DNA of 64,000 bases. Origin: Burkholderia sp. BCC0506. GTDB lineage: Bacteria; Pseudomonadota; Gammaproteobacteria; Burkholderiales; Burkholderiaceae. The notes beneath the pieces are model-generated. The model had not been told where the DNA came from, did not search any database, and saw only the letters and a program-made list of their open reading frames with translations. Position 1 is the stretch's first letter, and each line of letters starts with the position of its first letter. The DNA is taken from contig NZ_CADFEN010000002.1 of the NCBI RefSeq assembly GCF_902833145.1, positions 248,001 through 312,000 of the forward strand, written 5' to 3'. Below are positions 8,894 through 17,849 of the stretch, piece after piece. The translations under genes were made by a program, and so were the position numbers.

Positions 8894-9460
8894 ATGTACC
8901 TTACGGAAGAAGTACGTATCGCGCGCCCGGCTGCCCGTCGCGCGCATGCCGGGGCGTTGCCGTCGGGCAGGCAGCTTGCCCGGCAGTTGATGGTGACGGT
9001 TCGCGCGGCGGACGTGCTGCTGCGCCAGGCGATCCGCGTGCCCGATCGCCACCAGTGGTCGGTCGACGCCGAACGCGTCGATGCGGCCGGCGGGCCGCTT
9101 ACCGCGTGGGATTCCCACGTGACGTTCCGCGTCGTCAAGGCGTTCGCACCGGCGCTCGATGCGGATGCGCGTGCGGCCGACCCCGATCAAGCGGCGGTCG
9201 AGATTCGATTGTTTCTTCCCGAACAGGCTTACGTGGCCGAGCGGCGCATCGGCATCTTCGGCCGGCGGCACGGCCAGCGCTTCAGCGCGACGCTGTCGGT
9301 CACGGCCGGCTCGCAGTGGGGCGGCCGGCGCAGCGAGCACGTGCCGCCGGCAGGGCGCCACGTGCACGGCGACACGCTGGAAGCGCTCGTCGATACGGTG
9401 GCCGGCATCGTCAACGCGGCGTTGCGCGTGTCCGGGCATGGCGCGACCGGCCACGGCTGA
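8894..9460 (+). CDS. hypothetical protein (188 residues)
   Basis: The ATG at 8894 follows CAGGGAGGG. The protein begins MYLTEEVRIARPAARR and has a mixed alpha/beta pattern with VTVRAADVLLRQAIRVPDRH, VEIRLFLPEQAYVAERRIGIF and a final helix TLEALVDTVAGIVNAALRV. There is no signal peptide or membrane segment. The HVTFRVVKAF and RFSATLSVTAGSQWG stretches look like beta strands of a small globular domain. I do not recognise the family. It converges with a LysR gene 24 bases downstream. Confidence 0.6.
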   Translation: MYLTEEVRIARPAARRAHAGALPSGRQLARQLMVTVRAADVLLRQAIRVPDRHQWSVDAERVDAAGGPLTAWDSHVTFRVVKAFAPALDADARAADPDQAAVEIRLFLPEQAYVAERRIGIFGRRHGQRFSATLSVTAGSQWGGRRSEHVPPAGRHVHGDTLEALVDTVAGIVNAALRVSGHGATGHG

Positions 9461-9483
9461 CGCGGCGGCGCGCGACCGCGGGC

Positions 9484-10359
9484 TCACACGTCGCCGGTCT
9501 GCCCGGTCTGCCGTTGCAGGTCTTCCATCAATTGTTCCGCGAGGAAGTCGCACGGCGGCCGTTTCGACTTGGTGCTGCGCGCGAGGATCAGCTCGAGCGG
9601 CGGCAGGTCGGGCAGCCCGTGCGAGCGGCCGAGCATCGACAGTTGCGCGGGAATCGCGCAGCGGGCGAGCGGCGCGACCGCGAGGCCGGCCTCGACCATG
9701 CTGAGCAGCCCGAGCAGGCTCGGGCTTTCATACGACGTGCGGTACGGTACTTTCGCGCGTTCGAGGCTGCGGATCGCGTTCTCGCGCGCGACGCTGCCCG
9801 GCATGAACACCGCGATCGGCAGCGGCCGTTCTTCCCAGACGCGCGGCCCATTCGTCATCGCGGCCCACGCCATCGGCTCGTGGCGGATGAAGTCGCCCGA
9901 CAGCCCCTTGATACGCGTGCCGCACACGAGATCGACGGTGCCCTCCTTGATCAGCGGCGCGAGCGCGCTGCTCGGCAGCCCCATCACCTGGATCTCGACC
10001 TTCGGGTAGGTCGCGGAGAATTTTTTCAGGACCGACGGCAGCAGCGACGACGCATAGTCGTCCGGCACGCCGATCACGACCTTGCCGGTCACTTCCGGCC
10101 GCACCACGGCCGCCCATGCCTCGTCGCGCAGCGCCAGCATTCGTCTGGCGAATCCCAGCAGCACCTCGCCCTCGCGCGTCAGCACGATGCTGCGCGGCTT
10201 GCGCACGAACAGCGGCCGGCCGATCGCGTCCTCCAGGCTCTTGATCTGCATGCTCACGGCCGACTGCGAGCGGTTCACGGCCTCGGCCGCGCGGGTCATG
10301 TTGCCGGTTTCCGCGACGGCGACGACGGTGGCCAGCACGTCGTGATCGAGCATCTTCAT
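9484..10359 (-). CDS. LysR family transcriptional regulator
   Basis: 291 residues. The N-terminal winged helix-turn-helix is clear (LATVVAVAETGNMTRAAEAV, then SQSAVSMQIKSLEDAIGRPL), followed by the periplasmic-binding-protein-like effector domain with GKVVIGVPDDYASSLLP and SPSLLGLLSMVEAGLAVAPL. It is divergent to the DUF3422 gene, whose start lies 161 bases away. LysR proteins usually control the divergent neighbour, so DUF3422 is a candidate target, though this is inference. No effector can be assigned. Confidence 0.92.
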   Translation of the reverse strand: MKMLDHDVLATVVAVAETGNMTRAAEAVNRSQSAVSMQIKSLEDAIGRPLFVRKPRSIVLTREGEVLLGFARRMLALRDEAWAAVVRPEVTGKVVIGVPDDYASSLLPSVLKKFSATYPKVEIQVMGLPSSALAPLIKEGTVDLVCGTRIKGLSGDFIRHEPMAWAAMTNGPRVWEERPLPIAVFMPGSVARENAIRSLERAKVPYRTSYESPSLLGLLSMVEAGLAVAPLARCAIPAQLSMLGRSHGLPDLPPLELILARSTKSKRPPCDFLAEQLMEDLQRQTGQTGDV

Positions 10360-10520
10360 CGGTATCAGGAAAACTGAACGTAACGATCAGTATTATGCGT
10401 TTTTATTGTTGCTGTGTGTCTGCCATAGTGCGATCACGCTGGCGTTTCGCCCGAGGGTGGCGCGGCGTTCACGCCGTTGACCCGGCATGCAGCACCGAAC
10501 AAGGAAAGCGTGGTGTATCG

Positions 10521-11840
10521 ATGATCGACCATCCGTTGCGCGCCGCACTGGCCGCGGAATTGCATGCCCGGCCGTTCCTGCGGCTCGCCGAAGCCGTGTC
10601 GCTCACGCATTACGCGATCTATGCGGACGGCCAGCCCGACATCCACGAAACGCTGCTGCACGCGCTGTGCCGCGAGACGGGCATCGACGCCCCGCACGAC
10701 GGCGCGACGCACTACGCGGTGCAGTCGCCGTGCGGCTGGCACCTGAAGTGGGAGCGTCACACCGAATTCTCGACCTTCACGTTCGTCGCGCCGCGTCGCG
10801 ACACCGGCTATTTCGACGATCTCGCGATCGCCGGCATTCCGGCCGCGTGGTTCGCGCGGCTGGCCGGCATCCGCTTCGTCGCGGTGCGGATGGAGCTGCT
10901 GTCGGGCGACGCGGCGCGGCGCGTGTGCGGCGACCTGCGGCGCTGGATCGACGGGCCCGCGCTCGTCGGCAGCCACGTGCTCGGCGGCGGCAAGGTGTTC
11001 TGCGACTGGCACGTGCGCGACGACGGCTTCATGCGTTTTCTCGTCGTCGACGAGGATTTCCGCGAGGAGCAGGGCGGCCGCCTGTTGCAGCGCCTGTATG
11101 AAATCGAGACGTACCGGATGATGGCGCTGCTCGCGCTGCCGGTCGCGCGCCGGATGAGCCGCGAACTCGACGAGATCCATGCGGCGCTGCACGCGTTGAT
11201 GCAGCGGATGGATGCGGGCGGCGCCGACGGCGATGACGCAGCGTTGCTCGTCAAGCTCACGCATCTCGCGGTGCGGGTCGAATCGTTGTCGGGATCGGGG
11301 GCGCGCTTCAGCGCGTCGCGCGCATACGAAAAGCTCGTGCTGGCGCGCATCCAGGAGTTGCGCGAGGAGCGTATCGAAGGGATGCCGACGATCGCCGAAT
11401 TCATGGAGCGGCGTTTCGCGCCGGCGATGGAAACGTGCCGCAGCGTGTGGGCGCGCCACGAACAGATCGCCGCGCGCATCGCACGGGCGGTCGACCTGCT
11501 GCGCACGCGCGTGAACCTCGCGCAGGAAAAGGACGTGACGCGCCTGCTGGCCGGCATGGAGCGTACGGCGCGCAACCAGCTGCATTTGCAGCACGCGGTC
11601 GAAGGGCTGTCGGTGGCCGCGATTTCGTACTACGTGCTGTCGCTCGCGACGGCGGCGTTCAAGGCGCTGCACGTGATGAACCTGCCGGTCGATCCCGAAC
11701 TGGCGGAAGGGCTGCTGATCGCGCCGGTCGTGTTCGCGGTGATCCACATCACGCGGCGCACGCGCGCGCAGCTTGCGCGGACCGAAGCGGCGCATGACGG
11801 CGCCCCCGTGCATGCGGCGCCGTTGAAGCAGGCCGGCTAG
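10521..11840 (+). CDS. DUF3422 family membrane-anchored protein
   Basis: 439 residues from ATG 10521. An earlier in-frame start at 10395 would add 42 Cys- and Arg-rich residues that look non-coding. The family opening MIDHPLRAALAAELHARPF is clear. So are HTEFSTFTFVAP, a predicted coiled-coil segment around RMSRELDEIHAALHALMQRM, and two C-terminal membrane helices (VEGLSVAAISYYVLSLATAA and LAEGLLIAPVVFAVIHI). DUF3422 proteins are widespread in Burkholderiales and rhizobia with no established function. The soluble part should face the cytoplasm. It is followed 34 bases on by a 66-codon gene with a good ribosome site, possibly co-transcribed. Confidence 0.85.
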   Translation: MIDHPLRAALAAELHARPFLRLAEAVSLTHYAIYADGQPDIHETLLHALCRETGIDAPHDGATHYAVQSPCGWHLKWERHTEFSTFTFVAPRRDTGYFDDLAIAGIPAAWFARLAGIRFVAVRMELLSGDAARRVCGDLRRWIDGPALVGSHVLGGGKVFCDWHVRDDGFMRFLVVDEDFREEQGGRLLQRLYEIETYRMMALLALPVARRMSRELDEIHAALHALMQRMDAGGADGDDAALLVKLTHLAVRVESLSGSGARFSASRAYEKLVLARIQELREERIEGMPTIAEFMERRFAPAMETCRSVWARHEQIAARIARAVDLLRTRVNLAQEKDVTRLLAGMERTARNQLHLQHAVEGLSVAAISYYVLSLATAAFKALHVMNLPVDPELAEGLLIAPVVFAVIHITRRTRAQLARTEAAHDGAPVHAAPLKQAG

Positions 11841-11874
11841 CACATCGACGACATATCCAGGCAAAGGAGTGGAG

Positions 11875-12075
11875 ATGACTTTCATGCAAACGCAATCTGA
11901 ATCCTTCGGTGGCCTCGACGCCTTCGACGAACCGGCGCGGGAAGAAACCGGCGCGCCGGAACCGGTGCGCGCGACCTCGTATCATGCCGTGCTGCTGGAG
12001 CCGACGACGTCGCTCGTCGGCGGCACGATCGATCGGCCCGAGGTCGCTGCCGTGGCGATCCTCGGGTACAACTGA
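11875..12075 (+). CDS. 66-residue peptide with a Gly-Gly motif, function unknown
   Basis: The ATG at 11875 is preceded by AAAGGAGTGGAG. The acidic N-terminal half (ESFGGLDAFDEPAREETGAP) leads to TTSLVGG and then a 16-residue tail, TIDRPEVAAVAILGYN. A double glycine before a short neutral tail resembles the leader/core break of small exported peptides, but no peptidase, transporter or maturase gene is next to it, so this is only a resemblance. It follows DUF3422 closely and may be in one transcript. Codon use is like its neighbours. Confidence 0.6.
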   Translation: MTFMQTQSESFGGLDAFDEPAREETGAPEPVRATSYHAVLLEPTTSLVGGTIDRPEVAAVAILGYN

Positions 12076-12183
12076 CGCGCGTTCCGTTCGCTGTGATCGT
12101 TGCGAGCTGACGCGCTATAGTCGTGCGATATCCGCCGCGTGTAGTGCGCAGCCGGCGGCCGATCCACGTACGCGTTCACCTCG

Positions 12184-12618
12184 ATGACAGCCCTTCCCGA
12201 CGTTACCCTTCAACTGACCGACACCGAGCAGCCCGCCGCTCGAGACTTCATCAGCCGCAAGCTCGGCGAATTCAACCATGCGATGACGGGGCGCGCCGAT
12301 GCGGCCGCGCTCGACGTCTACGTGACCGATCCCGCGACCGGCGAGGTGTTGGGCGGCCTCACCGGCCGCACGTCGCTCGGGCTGTTCTTCATCGACCTGT
12401 TCTATCTGCCCGAATCGCTGCGCGGCGGCGGCTTCGGCAGCCGGCTGCTGCGCGAGGCCGAAGCGGAAGCGAAGCGGCGCGGTTGCGCGCGTGCGGTGCT
12501 GTACACGATCTCGTTCCAGGCGCCCGACTTCTATCGGAAGCACGGGTACGAGACGTTCGGCGAAGTGCCGTGCGAGCCGGAAGGCGCGGCGCGCGTGTTC
12601 ATGGTGAAGGTGCTTTGA
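12184..12618 (+). CDS. GNAT family N-acetyltransferase
   Basis: 144 residues. The acetyl-CoA-binding motif A is LPESLRGGGFGSRLLREAEA (the RGxGxGxxLL pattern), preceded by the acceptor strand LFFIDLFYLP and followed by ARAVLYTISFQAPDFYRKHG and YETFGEV, the usual C-terminal 'fYxkhGFe' segment. It transfers acetyl from acetyl-CoA to an amine in the cytoplasm; the substrate is unknown. It converges with a LysR gene. Confidence 0.88.
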   Translation: MTALPDVTLQLTDTEQPAARDFISRKLGEFNHAMTGRADAAALDVYVTDPATGEVLGGLTGRTSLGLFFIDLFYLPESLRGGGFGSRLLREAEAEAKRRGCARAVLYTISFQAPDFYRKHGYETFGEVPCEPEGAARVFMVKVL

Positions 12619-12679
12619 GCGGCAACGGCCCGTTTCCTGACATCTCGTGACACGCCGATGGCGGCGTATCGCTCGCGGC

Positions 12680-13576
12680 TCACCGCCCGGGCGCCGCACG
12701 CTCGACGATCATGTCGTACAGCGCCCGCGCCGCGGGCGACAGTTGCGCGTGCCTGCGCGTGACGAGCACGAGCGTGCGCGACACCGACGGCTCGACGAGT
12801 TCGATCGTGCGGATCATCGGATACGCGTTCTTCTGGATCGCGAGCTTCGGCACGACCGCCGCGCCGAGCCCTTCCGCGACGAGCCCGAGCGCCGTCGAAC
12901 TGCGCTGCACCTCGTAGAACGAATGCAGCGACACGCCGCTCGTCTTCAGCGCGCCTTCGAGCAGCCCGCGATTGCCGCTCACTTCGCCGGCGAAGATCAG
13001 CGGATGCGGCTGCAGCGCCGCCCAGCGGATGCGCCGCCGCTTCGCGAGCGGATGATCGTCGCGGCACACGAGCACGTAAGGGTCATGGGCGAGCGGCATG
13101 CTGACGAGTTCCGGGTGCTGATCGCCGGCGATGCCGATGCCGAATTCGGCTTCGCGCCGCAGCACGGCCTGCAACACCGACGCCGACGCGTGATCGAGAA
13201 TCTTCACGCGATCGTGCGGCCGATGGTCGGAGAAGGCGCGCAGGATGCGCGGCAGGTACTGCACGCCGACCGTCGGCACGCACGCGATCGTGACGTCGCC
13301 GCGCTGGCTCAGGCCCGTCTCGCGGATTTCGGTCAGCGCGTCGGACAGTTCGTTCAGCAGCCGGCGCGCCTGCGGCAGGAAACGCCGGCCGATCTCGGTC
13401 AGCGTGGTGCGGCGCGTCGTGCGCTCGACCAGCGCGACGCCGAGATACGCTTCGAGCTTGCGCAGCCGCTGCGTGATCGCCGTTTGCGTGACGTGCAGCG
13501 TATCGGCTGCTTGCCTGAAGCTGCCGCCGTCGGCGATCGCGACGAAAGCCTGGACACCGAGCGTATCGATCTTCAT
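12680..13576 (-). CDS. LysR family transcriptional regulator
   Basis: 298 residues. The helix-turn-helix is ADGGSFRQAADTLHVTQTAI and TQRLRKLEAYLGVALVERTT. The effector domain has GDVTIACVPTVGVQYLPRIL and STALGLVAEGLGAAVVPKLA. It is divergent to the trans-aconitate methyltransferase gene with 137 bases between, where it probably binds its own promoter. The T/ITQRLRKLE pattern resembles ArgP-type LysR proteins, but the rest does not allow an assignment. Confidence 0.92.
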   Translation of the reverse strand: MKIDTLGVQAFVAIADGGSFRQAADTLHVTQTAITQRLRKLEAYLGVALVERTTRRTTLTEIGRRFLPQARRLLNELSDALTEIRETGLSQRGDVTIACVPTVGVQYLPRILRAFSDHRPHDRVKILDHASASVLQAVLRREAEFGIGIAGDQHPELVSMPLAHDPYVLVCRDDHPLAKRRRIRWAALQPHPLIFAGEVSGNRGLLEGALKTSGVSLHSFYEVQRSSTALGLVAEGLGAAVVPKLAIQKNAYPMIRTIELVEPSVSRTLVLVTRRHAQLSPAARALYDMIVERAAPGR

Positions 13577-13713
13577 TAGAATTTTGAATCAATCACGATA
13601 TTAAATTCATTTTACTGAAGGTCGGGTGCAGTCGCAGAATGCGCTGCATCGGCGGCCCGCTGCCTCCCTGCCGGGATGCCCGGAAGCTGCCCACGCCGAC
13701 AAGGAGATCTATC

Positions 13714-14499
13714 GTGACGACCCCGCTCGATCAATATGCGACCCAGTACGTGCAGTTCGAGGACGAACGGACCAGGCCGGTGCGCGACCTGCTGGCCGCC
13801 GTGCCGAAGACGCCGATCCATACCGCGATCGATATCGGCTGCGGGCCGGGCAATTCGACGGAAGCGCTGATCGCGCGCGCGCCGGACGCGACGATCCACG
13901 GGATCGATGCGTCGGCGGACATGATCGCGGCCGCGCGCAAGCGCCTGCCGGCGCTGCGTTTCTACCTGGCCGACGTGTCCACCTGGGACGATCCGGGCGG
14001 CTACGACCTGATCCTGTCGAATGCGGTGCTGCAATGGGTGCCGGCACACGACACGCTGTTCCCGAAGCTGGTCGGCCGCCTCGCGCCGGGCGGCCATCTC
14101 GCGGTGCAGATGCCCGACAACCTCGACGAACCCGCGCACCGGCTGATGCGCGAAGTCGCCGCGGCCGGGCCGTGGGCCGACAAGCTGAAAGGCGCGGCGC
14201 GCACCGAGCGATTCGATGCGCGCTATTACCACGCGCTGCTGGCGCCGCTCTGTTCGCGCGTGGACGTGTGGCGCACGACCTATTACCACCCACTGCGCGG
14301 CGGCACGGATGCGGTCGTCGAATGGTTCAAGGGCAGCGCGCTGCGGCCGTTCCTCACGGCGCTCGACGCGGCCGAACAGCGCGCGTTCCTCGCGCGCTAT
14401 CGCGACGCGCTGGCCGGGCCGAGTGGCTATCCGGTGCAGGACGACGGGACGGTGCTGTTGCCGTTCCCGCGCCTGTTCGTCGTGGCGACGCGCAAGTAA
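13714..14499 (+). CDS. tam: trans-aconitate 2-methyltransferase
   Basis: 261 residues from GTG 13714, chosen because AAGGAG lies seven bases upstream; E. coli Tam is 252. The cytoplasmic enzyme methylates trans-aconitate, an aconitase inhibitor that forms spontaneously, using SAM. Motif I is AIDIGCGPGNSTEALIARAP, followed by HGIDASADMIAAARKRLP, DLILSNAVLQWVPAH and the family's GGHLAVQMPDNLDEPAHRLM. The C-terminus has TTYYHPLRGGTDAVVEWFKG, typical of Tam. It is divergent from a LysR regulator. Confidence 0.93.
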   Translation: MTTPLDQYATQYVQFEDERTRPVRDLLAAVPKTPIHTAIDIGCGPGNSTEALIARAPDATIHGIDASADMIAAARKRLPALRFYLADVSTWDDPGGYDLILSNAVLQWVPAHDTLFPKLVGRLAPGGHLAVQMPDNLDEPAHRLMREVAAAGPWADKLKGAARTERFDARYYHALLAPLCSRVDVWRTTYYHPLRGGTDAVVEWFKGSALRPFLTALDAAEQRAFLARYRDALAGPSGYPVQDDGTVLLPFPRLFVVATRK

Positions 14500-14540
14500 C
14501 GCGGCAACGGCACCGCATTGACGCGACGGATGGCGGCGCG

Positions 14541-15131
14541 TCAGCGCGCCGGCTGTACCGATGCCGGGTCGACCGTGCGGCTTCGCGCGGTCTGGCCGTC
14601 GCGCAGGTTCTTGTACCAGAACAGCGCGACTTCCCCGGCGTTCTCGCCGTCGGCGTACAGGAGGCGGTCGTGGCCGCCGAGCGCGAAGCCCGCGCGTGCG
14701 TACGTCGAGCAGGCCGCGACGTTGTTCGTCTGTGTTTCGAGCCGCATGAAACCGAACCCGTGGCTGCGTGCCCACGCTTGCGCGGCCGCCAGCAAGAGCT
14801 GCCCGATACCCTGGCGCCGGCAGACGCGGTCGACGGCCAGCTCCGCGATCTCGGCCATGCCGTTCCAGCTTTCCTCGATCGCGACGAATCCGGCCAGCCG
14901 CTCGCCGGCCGTCGCGCGAAAGAGCGCCGTCCGGCCCGACGCTGCGCTCGCCCGGCCGGCCGGATCGAAGCCGTAGTCCTTGCGCCGCGCCGGCAGCGCG
15001 CGCAGATCGAGCAAGTCCTGATACGGCGCGTTCAATTCCCACGCGATGTCGAACGAGAAATCGCATCCGTCCAGTTCGTCGGCGGCAAGCGCGATCGCCG
15101 GTTCGATGCTGATGTGTTCGGCTCGGTCCAT
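14541..15131 (-). CDS. GNAT acetyltransferase of the streptothricin acetyltransferase (Sat) type
   Basis: 196 residues from ATG 15131. The core ELAVDRVCRRQGIGQLLLAA is the acetyl-CoA motif. LETQTNNVAACSTYARAGFA followed by LGGHDRLLY and then EVALFWYKNL matches the diagnostic end of SatA-like streptothricin N-acetyltransferases. Whether it acts on streptothricin is not certain, because chromosomal Burkholderia members of this branch have not all been tested. It lies just downstream of a LuxR gene on the same strand (34-base gap) and may share its transcript. Confidence 0.8.
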   Translation of the reverse strand: MDRAEHISIEPAIALAADELDGCDFSFDIAWELNAPYQDLLDLRALPARRKDYGFDPAGRASAASGRTALFRATAGERLAGFVAIEESWNGMAEIAELAVDRVCRRQGIGQLLLAAAQAWARSHGFGFMRLETQTNNVAACSTYARAGFALGGHDRLLYADGENAGEVALFWYKNLRDGQTARSRTVDPASVQPAR

Positions 15132-15165
15132 AGGTCGGTGTCCTGTCTTCGGGGGGATGGCGCGG

Positions 15166-16032
15166 TCAACCGGGCGTCGTCGAACGGTCCGTTTGCGGCA
15201 GGGCGGCAGCCGCCGAACCCCACGCGGCAAGCTCGCGCTTCGTGCGCACGCCGAGCTTCGCAAATGCGCGCTTCACGTACGACTCGGCCGACGTGACCCG
15301 CACACCGAGAATCCCGGCGGTTTCCGGCACGGTCTTGCCCAACAGCAGGTGCTTGCAGGTTTCGTATTCGCGCTTCGACAGCTTCATGCCGTCGGCCGCG
15401 AGCCGCGCGTCGAATTGCCGGAGCGGATGGACGTCGGGTGTCGGATGGGCGACGCGCCGCGCGGCAGTGGTCGACGCATGCAGTTCGAGCAGCGGAAACA
15501 GCATGTCGCTGATGCTGCGGAAGCGGTTCATCTCGGCGAGCGTGAACGGCGGCCGGTCGCGGCCGCGCTCCAGCGCGATCGAATGCTGCGAATGGCGCGT
15601 GCCGCGTGCGAGCACGCATTCATGTCCGATATGCACGTCGTCGAACAGCCGCTGGCGGAATTCGCCGGGCGGGATCGCCGCGATGTCGCGCACGACGAGC
15701 ATCGTGCCCGCCTTGCCGCGCAGCCCCGCGAACAGCGGGTCGCTGTCGAGAAAGCGCTCGTAGTAGAGCGTCATCACGTCGGCGATTTCGGCGGTTTCGG
15801 TACCGATGCCGCTGCTGCCGATCCATTCGCAGCGGAAGCCGGTCGGCATCGTCGCGTCGGCGCGCGAGCGCTCGACGTGCGCGACGTCGAGCGGCACGAC
15901 ATCGTTCAGCAGTTGCGTGAGGCGCGGCACGAAGTGCGGCGTGCCGACCGTCTCGATCAGCTCGCCCAATGCCTTGAACGACACGTTGAAGCGGTCGGCG
16001 TCGGGGTGAAAGGGGTTCACGTCGAGCGGCAT
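15166..16032 (-). CDS. LuxR-type helix-turn-helix regulator
   Basis: 288 residues from ATG 16032. The C-terminal LuxR/GerE DNA-binding domain is clear: LSKREYETCKHLLLGKTVPE, TAGILGVRVTSAESYVKRAF and AKLGVRTKRELAAWG. The N-terminal 200 residues are not an autoinducer-binding domain that I can recognise and carry no receiver aspartate, so it is a LuxR of unknown input. It precedes the Sat-type acetyltransferase on the same strand. Confidence 0.87.
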   Translation of the reverse strand: MPLDVNPFHPDADRFNVSFKALGELIETVGTPHFVPRLTQLLNDVVPLDVAHVERSRADATMPTGFRCEWIGSSGIGTETAEIADVMTLYYERFLDSDPLFAGLRGKAGTMLVVRDIAAIPPGEFRQRLFDDVHIGHECVLARGTRHSQHSIALERGRDRPPFTLAEMNRFRSISDMLFPLLELHASTTAARRVAHPTPDVHPLRQFDARLAADGMKLSKREYETCKHLLLGKTVPETAGILGVRVTSAESYVKRAFAKLGVRTKRELAAWGSAAAALPQTDRSTTPG

Positions 16033-16274
16033 GCGGGTCCCCGGTGAAAAGCGGCGCGATTGTAGCGATCGACGCACGCAACGTCATTAGGGGGAAACAC
16101 CGTCGATCGTCATGCCGACCCGTTTGCCCCGCAAAACAGCGCTTGCCCCCTGAAGCGGAGCATACCGGGGTAGTGTAAACGCGTCACTTCGTCCGCGCTT
16201 TTGTCGATCGGCAGACGAGCGATTCCGATGGCTGCACTGCGACGTTCGGCTTCGACGTGCCGTCCATGTGAAAC

Positions 16275-17666
16275 TCAGGCGTCGATGCGCTCGACCTTGC
16301 CGACGAGCAGCCCGTACGACAGGCTGCCCGCGAGCGCCATCGCGGCGATGTAGGTGATCGCGTGCGAGAAGTCCGCGCCGTCGACCAGCAGCCCGATCAC
16401 GATCGGCGTCGCGATCGCGGCGAGGTTGCCCACCAGGTTGAACACGCCGCCCGTGAGGCCGATGAGTCGCGCCGGTGCGAGCCCCGACACGAGCGACCAC
16501 GTGATCGATGCAAAGCCGTTGCCGAAGAACGCGATCGTCATGAACGCGATCACCCAGCCCGTGGACGTCACGTAGTTCGCGCCGATGATGCAGGTCGAGA
16601 TCAGCAGCCCCGAGATGATCGGCAGCTTGCGCGCGAAGCCCTGCGATGCGCCGCGCCGCATCAGCCAGTCCGACAGCACGCCCGAGCACAGCACGCCGAC
16701 GAACGCGGCAAGGAACGGCAGCGACGCGAGGAAGCCCGACTTGATGAAGTCCATCCCGCGATATTTGACGAGGTAGGTCGGGAACCACGTGAGGAAGAAC
16801 CACAGCGTCGAGTTCAGCGCGAACTGGCCGAGGTAGATACCCCACAGCTTGCGCCGCCCGAGCACGACGCCGAGATCGCGCCACGTCGACGGCGCGCGCT
16901 CGCTGCGCGCCGCGAGGCGGTCCTCGAGATCGACGAGCCCGCCGCCGTCGCGGATCAGCGCGATTTCGGCCGCATTGACGCCGCGCAACGCGCGCGGCTC
17001 GCGATACACCGCATACCAGATCGCGGCCCACGCGATGCCGGCGAGACCGGTCGCGACGAATACCATGTGCCAGCCGAGATGCACCTGCAGCCACGCGAGC
17101 ACCGGCGTGAGGAACGCGAGGCCGACGAACTGGCCCGACGTGTAGCCGCCGATCGCGCTTGCGCGTTCGCGGGTCGGGAACCACGTCGTCACCACGCGGT
17201 TGTTGATCGGGTAGGCCGGCGCTTCGAGCGCGCCGACCGCCAGGCGCAGCACGATCAGCCCGACGAACGAGCCGGCGAAACCGAGCAGCAGCGTCGCGGC
17301 CGACCACAGCGCGAGCGCACCCGCATACAGCACGCGCGGCGACACCTTGTCGACGAGCCAGCCGCCCGGAATCTGCATCAGCGCATAGGTCCAGCCGAAC
17401 GCGGAGAACACGAGGCCCGCGCGGACCGGATCGATGTTCAGTTCCTTGAACAGCTCCGGCGCCGCGATCGACAGGTTGCTGCGGTCGAGATAGTTGATCA
17501 CGACGGTCACGAACAGCAGCGCGAGGATCAGCAGCCGCTTGCGGCTCGGCGGCGTGGTGGCGGTCGCTGTCGCGCGGGCGGCGGATCGGGATTCGGGTAA
17601 GGCGCCGGGGTGCGCGGATGGCCGCTCCGGCGGGTTGGCATGGGTGCGTGACGCGGATTGGGCCAC
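16275..17666 (-). CDS. MFS transporter, anion:cation symporter (ACS) family
   Basis: 463 residues. The start is a GTG at 17666 with AGGAGACGACC in front. A polar 40-residue N-terminus leads to about twelve membrane helices. The ACS family signature INYLDRSNLSIAAPELFKEL is at helix 1, with GWTYALMQIPGGWLVDKVSP in helix 2 and ALEAPAYPINNRVVTTWFP after it. These are the patterns of GudP/GarP/ExuT-like carriers of sugar acids and related organic anions. The substrate is unknown, because no catabolic gene lies next to it. Confidence 0.9.
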   Translation of the reverse strand: MAQSASRTHANPPERPSAHPGALPESRSAARATATATTPPSRKRLLILALLFVTVVINYLDRSNLSIAAPELFKELNIDPVRAGLVFSAFGWTYALMQIPGGWLVDKVSPRVLYAGALALWSAATLLLGFAGSFVGLIVLRLAVGALEAPAYPINNRVVTTWFPTRERASAIGGYTSGQFVGLAFLTPVLAWLQVHLGWHMVFVATGLAGIAWAAIWYAVYREPRALRGVNAAEIALIRDGGGLVDLEDRLAARSERAPSTWRDLGVVLGRRKLWGIYLGQFALNSTLWFFLTWFPTYLVKYRGMDFIKSGFLASLPFLAAFVGVLCSGVLSDWLMRRGASQGFARKLPIISGLLISTCIIGANYVTSTGWVIAFMTIAFFGNGFASITWSLVSGLAPARLIGLTGGVFNLVGNLAAIATPIVIGLLVDGADFSHAITYIAAMALAGSLSYGLLVGKVERIDA

Positions 17667-17849
17667 GGTCGTCTCCTGTGTTCTATGTTCCGGCCGGCGC
17701 TCGCGAACGAGGCGGCCGAATCGAATGGCGTTGGGGCGAACGTTAGAGCCGTGGCGCGGCGTGCGTCAACATTTGGGCAGGCATCCCTATTAATGGGACG
17801 TCTTGCGTTCAGTATGTGGGACAGGGCGACGAAGGCAGCGCATCCTGCA

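Noticed and set aside
11875-12075. Lasso peptide precursor
   Set aside because: No Thr at the -2 leader position and no lasso cyclase or protease gene nearby; kept only as an unexplained small peptide.
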